NCBI GenBank assembly: GCA_937625935.1
Contig: OW569362.1
Span: 310,001 to 374,000 of the forward strand
Direction: 5' to 3'
Length of the DNA stretch: 64,000 nt
Origin: Tetramitus jugosus
Lineage: Eukaryota > Heterolobosea > Eutetramitea > Acrasida > Vahlkampfiidae
This document shows positions 37,724 to 48,516 of this stretch, piece by piece. Position 1 is the first letter of the stretch. Every line of letters begins with the position of its first letter. Below the pieces are notes generated by a model, which worked only from the letters and a program-made list of their open reading frames with translations, was not told the origin of the DNA and did not search any database. The translations under genes and the position numbers were made by a program.

Positions 37724-39400
37724 TCAAAACTTAGTTTGGAAGGAAGTCCAACCAAAGTTCCAATTGGCTGGTAGACCAACATAGGAGCCTTGTTGATTAC
37801 GAGCTACACAGGAGCTAGTTTGAGTGTTGAAGGCTGGTTGTTGATCAGTTGTTGGTCCATTGATAATATCAATGGTTTGAACACCAGAACCATTCATAAT
37901 TTGTGAATAGCTAGTTGCCTTAGTGTCATAACCACCGCTGCAGGACGAGCTATCTGGGGTCAGATCGTTTCTGGATGCAATTGCATAACCTGCATTGTCA
38001 TAGGACAATGGATCATGTTGCCAGTCATTGTATCTCAACAGAGACTTGACACCGGTCATGCTGTTGGCCTTTGTTTGATCTCTTCTGAAAATGTTGGCTC
38101 TGACACAGTGTTGATAGTCGAGCATGACACCAGCCTTTGGATTCTTCTTCAACAAGTCATCATATCCGCTCTCTGCTCTAATGGAAGCAAAGAATGGAAC
38201 ATTGTACGATGGCCAATATCCATAGGACAAGATGTCAGTGACATCAGCAGTCTCAACTCTGCCTGGAATTTGCTCAGCAATCCAGAGAGCATTTGGCTTC
38301 AATTGTCTGTTGGTAGTGTCTACTTGCTTCAAATCCAAAACCATGTACTGATTATTGTAGGTGCCAGAGTTCAACTTGCTAAACACGCTAACCCAGTCTG
38401 GGCCAGTAGTGGCCAAACGATTGGCCAAAATGACTCTTTGCCAGCACAACAATGACTTTGGAGTCAACTTGTCATACAGATTCAAATTGAAAATGTTGTT
38501 ACTAGTCTCAATCACAACCAAATTGCGATCAGTGATCAAAAAGTCATCATTGGATGCCAAATTGGCAGGATAACTGGAGAAGGAGACTCTCTTGGATAGT
38601 ACCAATGGGTTCTGGAACTCAAACTTGTACTCCTTGTAGATTCTAGTCATAGCTGAAAATGTGAACCAGGAAGTATGACCAAAGAACACATCACTCAAAT
38701 CTTCCTTGAGCTTAATAATGGCACTGCAATGAGAGTTGTCATGAACAAAGTTGCGCAACTCACTAAATGTCATATTATCAAAATTAGGTCTATAGCTAGG
38801 CTTGTACATGGTAATATCAAAAATATCACCAAATGATCCCATGACTTGCATCTGAGCATAGTTTAATGATTGAAGGTTAAATTTGCGTGCAGCAACCATG
38901 TAACCATCCACTAAACCAGTGTATTGCTCATGAATAGAGTACACTTGTTGCCAGTAATTGTCCTTTTGATTGGCCAAGTACTGTTCTCTTGTCCAAGCTC
39001 TCTGCAAATTGAAAAATTGTTCGACGTGCTGAGGCATTTGTTTTGTAGCTTCCTTGTACCATGTGTAATGATTCATGTTTGTGTAGTGAGAATCAATACG
39101 CTTGCTTGTCAAATAGCCTTCCATGTAACCGACACAGTATGACTTTGTGTCATCACTGAATGAGGTGTTGGTTGTGGTGGCAATGTGAAGTGTGTCCCAA
39201 CCAGTAGTAGCCAAGGAGTCAGTGTACTCTGCAAAGCACAATCCATTCTTTGTGTCATATTGGTTGAGTGAGATGTGATATTGGTTGTTGGAGTCAATGT
39301 AGACTGTAGCTTTTTGAGATGGTTGTTGTTGCTCAGAGAATGAGATCAAAAAGAGTTGCAACACGAGTGCCAACAAGGCTAGAGCTGCGACTTTTGACAT
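37724..39400 (-). CDS. Phospholipase B-like protein (PLBD/laminin-ancestor family), lysosomal
   Basis: The ATG at 39400 gives 558 residues with a signal peptide (VAALALLALVLQLFLISFS). PLB-like enzymes are lysosomal or secreted Ntn-hydrolase-fold proteins that release fatty acids from phospholipids after self-cleavage. The expected nucleophile is Cys225 in NSHCSAIIKLKEDLSDV, followed by the conserved HTSWFTFSAMTRIYKEY. Other family segments are CVGYMEGYLTSKRI, NWNFGWTSF at the C-terminus, YDTKATSYSQIMNGSG and LDYQHCVRANIFRRDQTK. Length matches Dictyostelium and animal members. Several N-glycosylation sites (NTS, NMT, NGS) fit passage through the ER. A digestive role in a phagotroph is inferred. 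Confidence 0.93.
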   Translation of the reverse strand: MSKVAALALLALVLQLFLISFSEQQQPSQKATVYIDSNNQYHISLNQYDTKNGLCFAEYTDSLATTGWDTLHIATTTNTSFSDDTKSYCVGYMEGYLTSKRIDSHYTNMNHYTWYKEATKQMPQHVEQFFNLQRAWTREQYLANQKDNYWQQVYSIHEQYTGLVDGYMVAARKFNLQSLNYAQMQVMGSFGDIFDITMYKPSYRPNFDNMTFSELRNFVHDNSHCSAIIKLKEDLSDVFFGHTSWFTFSAMTRIYKEYKFEFQNPLVLSKRVSFSSYPANLASNDDFLITDRNLVVIETSNNIFNLNLYDKLTPKSLLCWQRVILANRLATTGPDWVSVFSKLNSGTYNNQYMVLDLKQVDTTNRQLKPNALWIAEQIPGRVETADVTDILSYGYWPSYNVPFFASIRAESGYDDLLKKNPKAGVMLDYQHCVRANIFRRDQTKANSMTGVKSLLRYNDWQHDPLSYDNAGYAIASRNDLTPDSSSCSGGYDTKATSYSQIMNGSGVQTIDIINGPTTDQQPAFNTQTSSCVARNQQGSYVGLPANWNFGWTSFQTKF

Positions 39401-39576
39401 TGTTGTATATAATGGTGTGCGTTTGTGAACAATGTTTGTGAGAAATCGTGGTGGATATTTTTTTGTTGGGTGTCCTTTCGCGAGCTCCAATCAATATTGA
39501 TCAAGGGGAAATTTCTCCGTGCTGGTAGGCGGGTGATTTACGAAAGTTGAAATGGGGGAGCAGATGCTGCACGCTT

Positions 39577-41904
39577 TTATTGTTGGAGTGAGGACCGGTG
39601 GTGGAAGACTTGTTGACACGAGTCAGGACTCATGAAAGTCATGCTAATCTTTTGGTTTTCTGATGATTCAAGCATGGAACGACCTCCATCGACTGAGACA
39701 GTCACTTCGAATTCACCCTCCATAGTCATTGGAGTCTCACATATGATACAATCTCTATGCACACAGTACACTCTTTCTGCTCTGTACTGTGAACCAAAGC
39801 TGACAATGACTTTGCTCAAGTCAACATTCTTTGCCATATTGGTACAAATAATCTTCAACAGTTGACCGCCCGTGTTCACTGCAGCAGCAGGTTGAATATC
39901 GATAATGCACGACTCCTTGACAACCTTTTGTTTCAGCTTTTCACCTCTCTTTAGCAAGCCTCTCTTGGTAATCGTTTGGAATCGACCACCATCTGTTGCT
40001 GCAACAACTGTTGGTTGCTCTTGTTCGTTGACAAACAGCTCGAAACTCAAGTAAAAGTTTCCACCATGGTTATGGGTTGCATGTCTGACAACTAATCGAT
40101 CAAATGTGACCATGTGTTGTACATTGCTTCTTGCACTTGACAGAGGAGCGGCTTCTTCGAACAGATGCTCACTGTTGTCGCCGTCGTGTTGCTCCTTCTT
40201 CAAGCTACCGTGATCCGATGACAACAAGTCAACGTGTTGCGAGAGAGACACCAAGTCCTCAGTGCTCAACACTTGGTCGTCGTCATCCTCATCAGACATC
40301 AAGTAGTCACGCACATGTTGATCGTCCATCATTAGTTCATTCATCATTAGATGAGAATCTGAATCAGTGATACCGTTTTGTTGTGATGAAGCAATGTTAC
40401 GTCCACCACCAGGTGACAGCATACTCTCAACAATGGTGAGAATATCAACATCTTGATCCTCATCAGAGGTCACAGTTAGAGAAATGGACTCGCGTCTCAA
40501 TGGTTGTTCTTGTTGTTGTGGTTGGGATTGTCGGAGACCAATTGAAGATGGTGTAAACAATTGGTTCGTATCTTGACCACCAGTCAACATTCTCAGCATT
40601 GAGTAATCACTCGACATACTGTCACTACTATCACTGCCTGCAGCCTTATCGATAGATGGAGTAGGGGAACTCGTAGCAGGGGCAGGTGCAGTCGTAGTAG
40701 ATGGAGTATTATTGTTGTTGTCGTTGGTTTTGACATCAGCAACAGTGGAAGATGATGGAGAGGGAGATGGACTTGTGGAAACAACAGGTTGTGGACCACA
40801 GCTTGAAGTGTCACTCGAGCCCATAAACTTTACATGTCTCTCCTCCAGTACCTGAACACAAATGGATTGTTCTTGCTTGATTGTCATCAACTTGGCTCTC
40901 ATGTGCAATTGATTGTTGCGAAGCAATGAGAGAATACGGTCATTCATGTTTTGAATTCGAACGCATTGAATGGGCAATGGCTCTGCATTTCTCTTGCCAC
41001 CAATGACCTTTTCGTTTTGAGAGTCGACAAAACCTCTGGTAATCAACAATTGACATTCATTGTCTCCAATGTCTGCACTGATGGATGTTGGCTCTAATGA
41101 CAATGGCTTTGCACCATTGGTGTCTGAACTTGCATGGCTCAATTGAGCAAAAGCTTTGGCAGTTGATGATTTGTTGTTGTTGTTACTGGAAACGGCAGTT
41201 GTTTCTTCATCTTCACTGCCACTGCTTGCTACAATCGACAGTCGTCTTCTTACGCTACGAGAGCTAGAGTGACGATTGCTTCGACCGTTGTTATCAATCT
41301 TGTCATTGCTGTCATCACTATTGATGTGGTGATTGCTGTTTGATTGAGCCTTTGGAGAGGCCGTTCTTGCTCTCTTGCCGTTAGTGTTCTTGCCTGTTGG
41401 AGAAGAATGACTAGAATGGACGTTATTTGCCGTGGTATTTGCAGTAGTGACTGCCGTTGTTGTCGTATGGGGGGATGCGACGTTCTTTATCAAGTGAATG
41501 TTCTGATTTTGGTTATGGATGGGAACTACGACGGCCGTCGGGGAAATTGGGGAGGGTAAGGGGGATACGGGGGACACAGTTTGCAGATAGGAGTTGTTGA
41601 GACTCAGGATGCTGAAACCTTGGGAGGGCAGCTGCTGTTGCTGTTGTTGATGAATTTGCTGTTGAGCAAAATAATTGTGCTGCTGCTGTTGTTGTTGCAT
41701 AGCAGACGATGTCAACGTCGTGGTCGTTGAGGAAGCCACTGGGAAAAAGTAAGGGAGCTGTTGATGTTGTGACATTTGATGCTGCTGTTGTTGTTGTTGT
41801 TGGAGATATTGTTGTTGTTGCTGTTGTTGCTGTTGGTATTGGTGAGGGTGCATGAGCTGTGACGGTTGGCAAATGTCAATGCTTGAAAAGTTTGTGCTTG
41901 TCAT
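39577..41904 (-). CDS. PolyQ transcription-factor-like protein with IPT/TIG domain
   Basis: A 775-residue frame from an ATG. The first 100 residues hold Gln runs (HPHQY then 9 Q, and others). Two ordered regions stand out. One, at about 255-345, reads NECQLLITRGFVDSQNEKVI and IQNMNDRILSLLRNNQLHMR and ends VQVLEERHVKFMGSS. The other, at about 590-770, reads VTFDRLVVRHATHNHGGNFY and LSFELFVNEQ and ends in an IPT/TIG-like immunoglobulin fold (IIDIQPAAAVNTGGQLLKII, EGEFEVTVSVDGG). This resembles amoebozoan and fungal Rel/STAT/CudA-like regulators in layout, but I cannot name the family. The linkers are Ser/Thr/Asp-rich. It is divergent from RAB14 across an unusually long spacer. Confidence 0.6.
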   Translation of the reverse strand: MTSTNFSSIDICQPSQLMHPHQYQQQQQQQQQYLQQQQQQQHQMSQHQQLPYFFPVASSTTTTLTSSAMQQQQQQHNYFAQQQIHQQQQQQLPSQGFSILSLNNSYLQTVSPVSPLPSPISPTAVVVPIHNQNQNIHLIKNVASPHTTTTAVTTANTTANNVHSSHSSPTGKNTNGKRARTASPKAQSNSNHHINSDDSNDKIDNNGRSNRHSSSRSVRRRLSIVASSGSEDEETTAVSSNNNNKSSTAKAFAQLSHASSDTNGAKPLSLEPTSISADIGDNECQLLITRGFVDSQNEKVIGGKRNAEPLPIQCVRIQNMNDRILSLLRNNQLHMRAKLMTIKQEQSICVQVLEERHVKFMGSSDTSSCGPQPVVSTSPSPSPSSSTVADVKTNDNNNNTPSTTTAPAPATSSPTPSIDKAAGSDSSDSMSSDYSMLRMLTGGQDTNQLFTPSSIGLRQSQPQQQEQPLRRESISLTVTSDEDQDVDILTIVESMLSPGGGRNIASSQQNGITDSDSHLMMNELMMDDQHVRDYLMSDEDDDDQVLSTEDLVSLSQHVDLLSSDHGSLKKEQHDGDNSEHLFEEAAPLSSARSNVQHMVTFDRLVVRHATHNHGGNFYLSFELFVNEQEQPTVVAATDGGRFQTITKRGLLKRGEKLKQKVVKESCIIDIQPAAAVNTGGQLLKIICTNMAKNVDLSKVIVSFGSQYRAERVYCVHRDCIICETPMTMEGEFEVTVSVDGGRSMLESSENQKISMTFMSPDSCQQVFHHRSSLQQ
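41628..41845. repeat. CAA/CAG repeat tracts (polyglutamine coding)
   Basis: Two clusters of CAA/CAG codons on the minus strand encode the Gln runs at the N-terminus of the IPT-domain protein. Codon mixing (CAA with CAG) partly stabilises them, but they remain likely to vary in length among strains. Confidence 0.85.
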
Positions 41905-42838
41905 TCGACGAAATAATAAGTAAGAAAAAGAAGAAAAACGTAGAGTTGTTGTGGTTGGTATCCAAAATGGTGAGTGTCAATTGAAGTTGTTGTTGTGCTC
42001 GGATTTTCTTTCAAATGAGGAAAGAGCAGCACAATTCGCGAAACTTTTAGGTGTGCTACGCGAGAGCAGAGATGGTTCAATAGATGATATGTTGTGTTTG
42101 TTGTTGGTTTTGGTTGGATGTAGAGGTGAGATTTGCCATATGATGGAAAACGTGAGAGGTGCAAAACGAAAGGGCAAAGCGCATTAAGGGATGGGGGCTT
42201 TCTATCCGTCTCATAACAGTTTGAGAGACATGCCCAAAGTCAGATCGGAAAGTCTGACCCTTTTCGCTGCTCTCTACTGATTTTTGACACTGTAACCGTT
42301 AGCAAATTTACCAGAAACAGAGTCGTGACATTAAACGTTTGCCATAGTAGCATTTTTTATCAATTTTGGAATATCCGCTCGAAACCGCGCAATGGAAATT
42401 CCAAGGTCGGCCATTTCAAATGTGATTTGATTCCTTCACATCATCCTTCACTTATCAAAGGGATGACAATTGATGCGGAACATCGACAGATTCATTTCTA
42501 ATCCTGTGATATTCCAACGAACTGAGACATCAATGGTCAAAACCGAATCAGCGCGGGATCATATGCGTAAGTCTTGTTTGGGTTTTTTGACGAATGTTTC
42601 AGGGTAGAATCCCAAACAGACACGTTCGTTGTACGTTTTGATCTAGTCGCACTCTCATCTACAGATATCAAGACTCAGACTTTACCCGTACCACAGCGCC
42701 TGTAGATGTCCACCGAAAAATCTCAGCATCGGAGTTCAAACAACAAAATTCTTCCATAGATCCTACGCCCAATTTCTCCACCAAAGACGAAAAAAAACCA
42801 CGAAAAACACGAAAAACGCAAGCAAGTAGATAGTAGTC
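41905..42838. other. Long divergent intergenic region, regulator gene to RAB14
   Basis: About 930 bp between two divergent starts, the longest gene-free stretch in a window where most gaps are under 300 bp. Only short frames without convincing ATG-led coding sequence occur at 41901-42187. I recognise no RNA gene or repeat. The likely content is two 5' UTRs and a promoter region, perhaps with extended control of the polyQ regulator. Confidence 0.45.
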
Positions 42839-43791
42839 ATGGCCACCAACACCAACGACAATGCGGCAAATGACAACAAGAACTACACCATTTTCAAATA
42901 CATTATCACAGGCGATATGGGTGTCGGAAAAAGTTGTTTGCTAAGTCAATTTACCGAAAACAAATGTAAGCTTTTTTCCTCTTTTGTTTGTGTGTGTATG
43001 TGGATGGGGTGAGACGACTCGTACGTATCTCTTTCTCCAAAAAAGCTTTGGAGCTAATCATTGAAACTGTTGTTGTGAAATTTGTAGTTTCGGAATCCAC
43101 TCCTACTTTTGGTGTTGAAATTGGCACAAGAGATATTGAAATTGGAGGAAAACAAATTAAAATTCAAATTTGGGATACCGTATGTATGATGAATGTGTGA
43201 AGGCGAAGATCTTTATCTACACATATTTTTTTCTGTTGGTTTGTGGCGCCAAAAAGCAAACGCTTTTTTGTACTGCTGGAAAAGCTAACCACGAAGATTT
43301 TTTCGATATTTTTCTCTAAACCAACCACACACAACAACAATCTACCTTGATGATCAAAGGCAGGACAAGAGAGATTCAGAGCAGTGACCAGAAACTACTA
43401 TCAAGGAACAGCTTGTGCCTTCCTGGTGTACGATATAACGAGAAGAGAAACATTTATACATTTGACTTCATGGCTCACTGATGCCAAGAACTTGACCAAT
43501 CCAAACACCACTATTATCATGGTGGGAAATAAGCTTGACTTGGCTGATCAAAGAGGTGTCTCGTTCGAAGAGGCAACTCAGTTTGCAAAGGAAAACGATT
43601 TGGTTTACATTGAAACCAGTGCGAAAACTGGTGAGAGAGTGGATGAAGCATTCTTGACAACTGCAAAGACGATTTATGATGGAATTCAGAATGGTCTAAT
43701 TGATCCAAATGATAGAGCAACTGGTGTGACTATACACTCGGAAACTATTACGAGTACAGAGGTACAAGCACCAAAGAAGTGTTGCATGTAA
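42839..43791 (+). CDS. RAB14: RAB14-like small GTPase
   Basis: Exons 42839-42965, 43088-43179 and 43360-43791 join (phases 1 and 0) to 216 residues. All G motifs are present: GDMGVGKS (G1), [15 protein letters not shown] (switch I; Ser-Pro-Thr-Ile is TPTF here), [17 protein letters not shown] (G3/switch II), NKLD (G4) and ETSAK (G5). It ends KKCCM, a double-Cys geranylgeranylation site. The family motif [20 protein letters not shown] and NLTNPNT match RAB14 best, with RAB2 and RAB4 next. RAB14 works between Golgi and endosomes and on phagosomes. Introns use GTAAGC and GTATGT donors. Confidence 0.92.
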
Positions 43792-44077
43792 TTAATTGAA
43801 AGACGCTGCGAAGAAGTAGCAAGTAATGGAATTAATAAAGGCTAAGATCTTCATCAATGTGATGCTTGTGCAATGGGGATAATGACTCGGGCAGTGTTGA
43901 ATGATCGGATGTATCACAGTGGCCTTTTGCTTGTCAGATATCAACATTTCCCGACCTCAACAAAAAGATTTCGGACTGGGCTTTTCGAACTGAGCCCCTC
44001 AAAAAAAATCAAATAGAGGTTCACCATCACAAACAATCATACGTGCTACTTGTAGTATCGTTTTTTATTTCTTAAAA

Positions 44078-45328
44078 ATGACTAAACTTCAAAATAATGA
44101 ACATGTTGACCATGGCACTGAGCGAGACAATGCTGCAACATCAAATGACAACTTGTTGAACACCTTTGTTCAACAGTTGCTCGTCCAGGAGGAAACTGAC
44201 TCGGGTTCCGTCCAGTTTGTCAGTCCAAACGACACCAATGATCCCTTCAATGCTCGATTGGATTGTTCAAAGCAAAGTTGGATGACTGTGAGAGGGTTTT
44301 TGTTGTTGCCATTGGCCATTATTCGTCTCATCATTATCACCTTTTTTGTTGCATTTGTCACTTTTGCCAACCAGTTCCTTCTGTGGCTCAGTGGCATCTC
44401 CACGTACTCTCAATTGAGTGGTTGGCGCAAGCAAGTTTTTGATGGAATTTTTCAAATTTGCGCCCGATCCGCCATTTTTGTGTTGGGTGTCTACAGGATC
44501 AATCGTGTGCAAATCTCCGAAGAGACTATGAAGCAGATGCAGGAGCAAGTCAGGAGCAGGCCATACAAGCACGAGGATGTTGCTCAAAAACAACAGGAGC
44601 AGCAGTCCAAAACCGATGGTCAACTCATGTTGGACAGTGAAATGTGCAATAACACACGAGTGGACCCACCTGCTATTATCGTGTGCAATCATGTCACTTC
44701 GTTCGATGCATTCCTTCTAAAGACTCATGTCGGTTCATTTACTGCAGTTGCGAAAGCGGATGCCAAGCATAGTTTGATTGGTGGTGCTGCCAAAATGATG
44801 GAAGCTCTGTTCTTGGATCGTGAAAACAGGAGCAAGATTGTGTATGACATGTACATGAGAACCAAGAGATACTATGAGTGCATGATCCACAAGGTCAAGT
44901 GCGCAACGGATCCCAGACCTGCTCCATTGGTCATCTTCCCCGAAGGAACAACAACTTCTGGTCACTTGATGCTCAAGTTCAATACGGGAGCATTCCGAAT
45001 TGGTGCACCAGTGTTGCCTGTTGTTCTTCGTTTGCCTTATCGTTATTTCAACATGGGGTGGACCAGTGAGTTGCCAGCACTCAAGTACTTTTTGCTGCAT
45101 TACACTCAAATCTTTGTTCCAGCAACAATTGTTGGCTTTCCAAAGTATATTCCGAACGAACAAGAGAGGGTCGATGCCAAGTTTTATGCTGAGAATGTGA
45201 GAAGAGTGATGGCTGCTGGTGCGAATCTGATGTGTCCAGAAATGCCAAAAATGACTCTGTACAATAAGCTATTTGGACGTTTCCATGACAATGCCGACCA
45301 CAATAGCAACAAGCTCAAGAGCCAATAA
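44078..45328 (+). CDS. Lysophospholipid acyltransferase (PlsC/LPCAT-LPGAT type)
   Basis: A 416-residue membrane acyltransferase that re-acylates lysophospholipids. A hydrophobic region at about 70-112 (FLLLPLAIIRLIIITFFVAF) anchors it. Motif I is NHVTSFDAF (His and Asp of HX4D) at about residue 209. Motif III is IFPEGTTTSGHLMLKFNTGA, the form typical of LPCAT1/2 and plant LPEAT. APVLPVVLRLPYR is motif IV. No C-terminal EF-hands are present, unlike LPCAT1/2. An insertion of about 35 Gln/Lys-rich residues precedes motif I. ER membrane location is by family; the head group preference is unknown. Confidence 0.88.
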   Translation: MTKLQNNEHVDHGTERDNAATSNDNLLNTFVQQLLVQEETDSGSVQFVSPNDTNDPFNARLDCSKQSWMTVRGFLLLPLAIIRLIIITFFVAFVTFANQFLLWLSGISTYSQLSGWRKQVFDGIFQICARSAIFVLGVYRINRVQISEETMKQMQEQVRSRPYKHEDVAQKQQEQQSKTDGQLMLDSEMCNNTRVDPPAIIVCNHVTSFDAFLLKTHVGSFTAVAKADAKHSLIGGAAKMMEALFLDRENRSKIVYDMYMRTKRYYECMIHKVKCATDPRPAPLVIFPEGTTTSGHLMLKFNTGAFRIGAPVLPVVLRLPYRYFNMGWTSELPALKYFLLHYTQIFVPATIVGFPKYIPNEQERVDAKFYAENVRRVMAAGANLMCPEMPKMTLYNKLFGRFHDNADHNSNKLKSQ

Positions 45329-45468
45329 ACAGCCTAATAACCAAGCCCGAAACCTATTGTGCATCAGGCACTCATCTTTTGGTTAAGCGGGCTTTTGACT
45401 TGAGCGCGACAACCGTTATGCAGTAAACAGAAAATGCAATTTCACTCGAAACTGGATGAGAAACACCA

Positions 45469-48256
45469 ATGAGCGATAATACAGCTGGTAAAGGCAGAGT
45501 TGGAACACTAAGGGCGCCGGGAGGTTCCCAGAATGATAATACCTCATTCTCCATTTCCAATTTTAAGGAAGATGATGGAATGATGAAGGAATCAGCTCTA
45601 GAAGCTGCATCCAAGCTCGAAAGCCAGTATGAATGTAATGATTTCGAGAATTTCAACTGATACGAAGATTTTGAGATGTGTTATTGACTTTGAGCTTTAT
45701 TTGTTCATGCGATAGTGACATATAAGACGATTGATGAAGTTCGGAGAGCAATAGATGACATGAAGCAAGTACGAAACAAGAATGCAAGCGAAGAGGTAGA
45801 GAGTACTGTACAGAGTGGGCCTTTTCATTTTTCAAATATTGCACCAGAATCGAAGAAGGATGAACATTCTGTTTCGTTTCAGTTTGGTGACATATCGTTT
45901 CAGATGAAGGAAGAGCCAATTCATAATAGGTTAATCAGTTATGGACAAGCATTGTAGGTATTCCCATATTCTGTTTCACTATTGAAAATCAGTTTCTTAC
46001 CTTGACAATTACAGAAAAGAAAAGAGAGAAAAGATGAGAGAAGAGGCAGAGAAGAATGTTGGTACTCATAAGCCAGAGATCACAGAGGCAGCAAAGAATA
46101 TCAAGCGAAACGAGCCGATTGTAAATGTATTAATGAAGCGAAGGATGGAACATGAAGTTAAAATGGATGAAATGAGGAAAGCAAAGGAGGAAAAAGAGGT
46201 ACGTGTAATTGATGATTTCATCAATGGGTGATACCAAAGTTGTATTAACATGAACTGGTTAGATGAGTCAACTTTCTTCCCCACAAATTAGTGAACATGC
46301 TAAATCGTTAAGGAGATCAGAGCCAGCTCACGAACGTTTATTTGAATCTCGAAGACTCAATCTTGATAAAAGAGAACAACTTAAGAACAGACTAGAACAA
46401 CAACAAAACGAGCTGATATCAGGTAAACCGAAAATTAACAAGGTTTCACAGAATCTGAATCGAACTTGGGAAGATCAACTTGAATGGGCCGCAGCTAAAG
46501 AACAAAGGAATGAAGCACTAAGAAAACGTAAGGAGGAAGAAGATAAACGGATCATGCAGAAACCAAAGATTAATACAATAAGTGCTCGATTAGCGGGAAT
46601 GAGAGACAGAGGTGCCAACATTCACGAGCATCTTTTAGAGCAACATAAGCGAAAACAAGAAGAAAAACTGAAAATGATAATGGAAGAGAAAGCTAAGGAG
46701 ATGAATAGCTCAGTACCGACAATATCCGCTCACTCTTCTAATCTTCAAAGAAATGATCAAGTATTTGATCGACTGTATAATGCATCTATCGAGGCAGAGG
46801 AAAAGAAACGACGAGAAATTGAGATTATTGAAGAATGTGAGAGGAGAAATATTGATGTGAACACAGGTAGAAAGATGCATAGCCCGAGAATTAACCGTAG
46901 ATCACACCAAATGGTTCGAAGTGAACCAATCGAGGAAATATTACTGAGAAAAGCGGCAGAGAAACAGGCAAAGTTAGAATGGGCCAAACAAATGGAGGAG
47001 CAACAGATTGCGGACTTTCAGAATATTAAGGTTGGAGAATACAGTCGATTTCTTGCTGATTTACTTGAGAGAAAAACAAACACTACTTCACAGGACAGAC
47101 TATTAGGCCCTAAATCTAACAATAGTTCATCTTCCACCTCTATGATTGCAGAAGAGGAGATTCAATGTACCTTTAGACCGAAGATTAACGACAATTCGAG
47201 ACATTTGGATCGGAGTCTCGCTGCCCAATCAACTCCTCGTTCAGTTATGCTACTCAAAAAGGGAGATGAGTATGAGGACAGGCGAAAACAACTGAAAGAG
47301 AGGATAACTCAACAACGAATGAGTGATTGTACGTTTTCTCCTAGATTTTCTTCGCCTAATCGTATGAAACTCCAACGAAGTGGATCAAGTACTATAGCAG
47401 AAAGGTCCCAAGAATGGTCTCGAAAAACCGATAAGAAAATAGAACTAGAGAGACAACAAACCAAACAGAAAGAGTTAGAGGGAGTAAGTACATATATTTG
47501 TTAAGTTTTTTGTGATCAAAATGAGTATTGACCTCGTAGTAGTGTACCTTCAAACCTGTTCTATCTGGAGATTTGAAGAAGAGATCTCAGTCAAGTGGCT
47601 CTTTTCTGAAGGGAAGTTTTGTTTCATCATCAAGCTATCTGGAAGATATGTCGATCTCTATCGCACCAAGCCACTCCGTCCTTCCCAACGACAATAATAG
47701 TCATATCAAAGAGCCCATCATAGCTGTAAGTAATCCACCCAACCCATCTAATTCAACTAAGAATGACAATCTAGACCTTTTTGTAGAACCAAAGAAGAAC
47801 TCAATAGTAAGAGACAAAGTGCGAATCACTTCTGTCCGTTCTCAATCTTCAGGCAAACAACTTCGGAAGTCACATCAATCATCAATGACAAAACCTATAG
47901 TTGAGCCCCGAATGAACAACTATACGCAACCTCAAGGGATCTCTGTAAATCCCCAATCAATACATTCAGAAGAAGTTCGTTCAGCCGCTACCCACTCAAG
48001 GAAACGGTCATCCAACAACTTACCACCCAGGCAAAGAGAAAAAGAAGATGTACAAAGAGCAAGAGAGCAAAGCGAACTTTATTATTCCACACAATTGAAC
48101 GAAACTGATGTATTCACTTTGGACAACATACAACAACCAACTCTCAGAAGACAAGTACCACAAAAACCACGCCTAACCAGAGGACAGATAGAAACAACCA
48201 AGTCCAATGATAGAGTTACCAATCCCTTGGAATTTCTAGATGAGGATATTCGGTGA
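45469..48256 (+). CDS. Five-exon coiled-coil protein with repeated P-x-I-x3-S-x2-L-x-R units
   Basis: Exons 45469-45634, 45716-45953, 46015-46198, 46263-47483 and 47543-48256 join in frame to 840 residues. A repeat of about 35-50 residues recurs at least seven times: HKPEITEAAKNIKRNEPI, SPQISEHAKSLRRSEPAHER, KPKINKVSQNLNR, KPKINTISARLAG, VPTISAHSSNLQRNDQVFDR, SPRINRRSHQMVRSEPIEE and FRPKINDNSRHLDRS. Between them are highly charged helices. Late versions start C-T-F-x-P (CTFRPK, CTFSPR, CTFKPV), and the last lies right at the start of exon 5, confirming the join. The C-terminal 230 residues are Ser/Pro-rich. Similar F-x-P repeats occur in protist cytoskeletal proteins; a flagellar or cytoskeletal role is a guess. 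Confidence 0.7.
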
Positions 48257-48516
48257 ATGAAAAACATTTTGTGCCGTCAATGAAACTGACCAATGCTTTC
48301 TTATCCAAGCACGATCATCTGGCATTAGATTGGCACGTGTATTCATGTAGAAAAATCGAACACAACAAAAAAGGTTGACGTGTCACTTTACAATATCCAC
48401 TTGTTTTGTGCATTGTTCAATGGATCCAAAAAAAACACCTTCGAAAATCAAACAAGAGAAAAACCAAATATTTCATCTCTCGACGCCCAAAAAAACTCCA
48501 ACACATTCAAGAAGAG

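Noticed and set aside
41901-42187. Short frames on both strands upstream of the polyQ regulator
   Set aside because: They start at non-ATG codons or contain internal ATGs followed by early stops; more likely 5' UTR.
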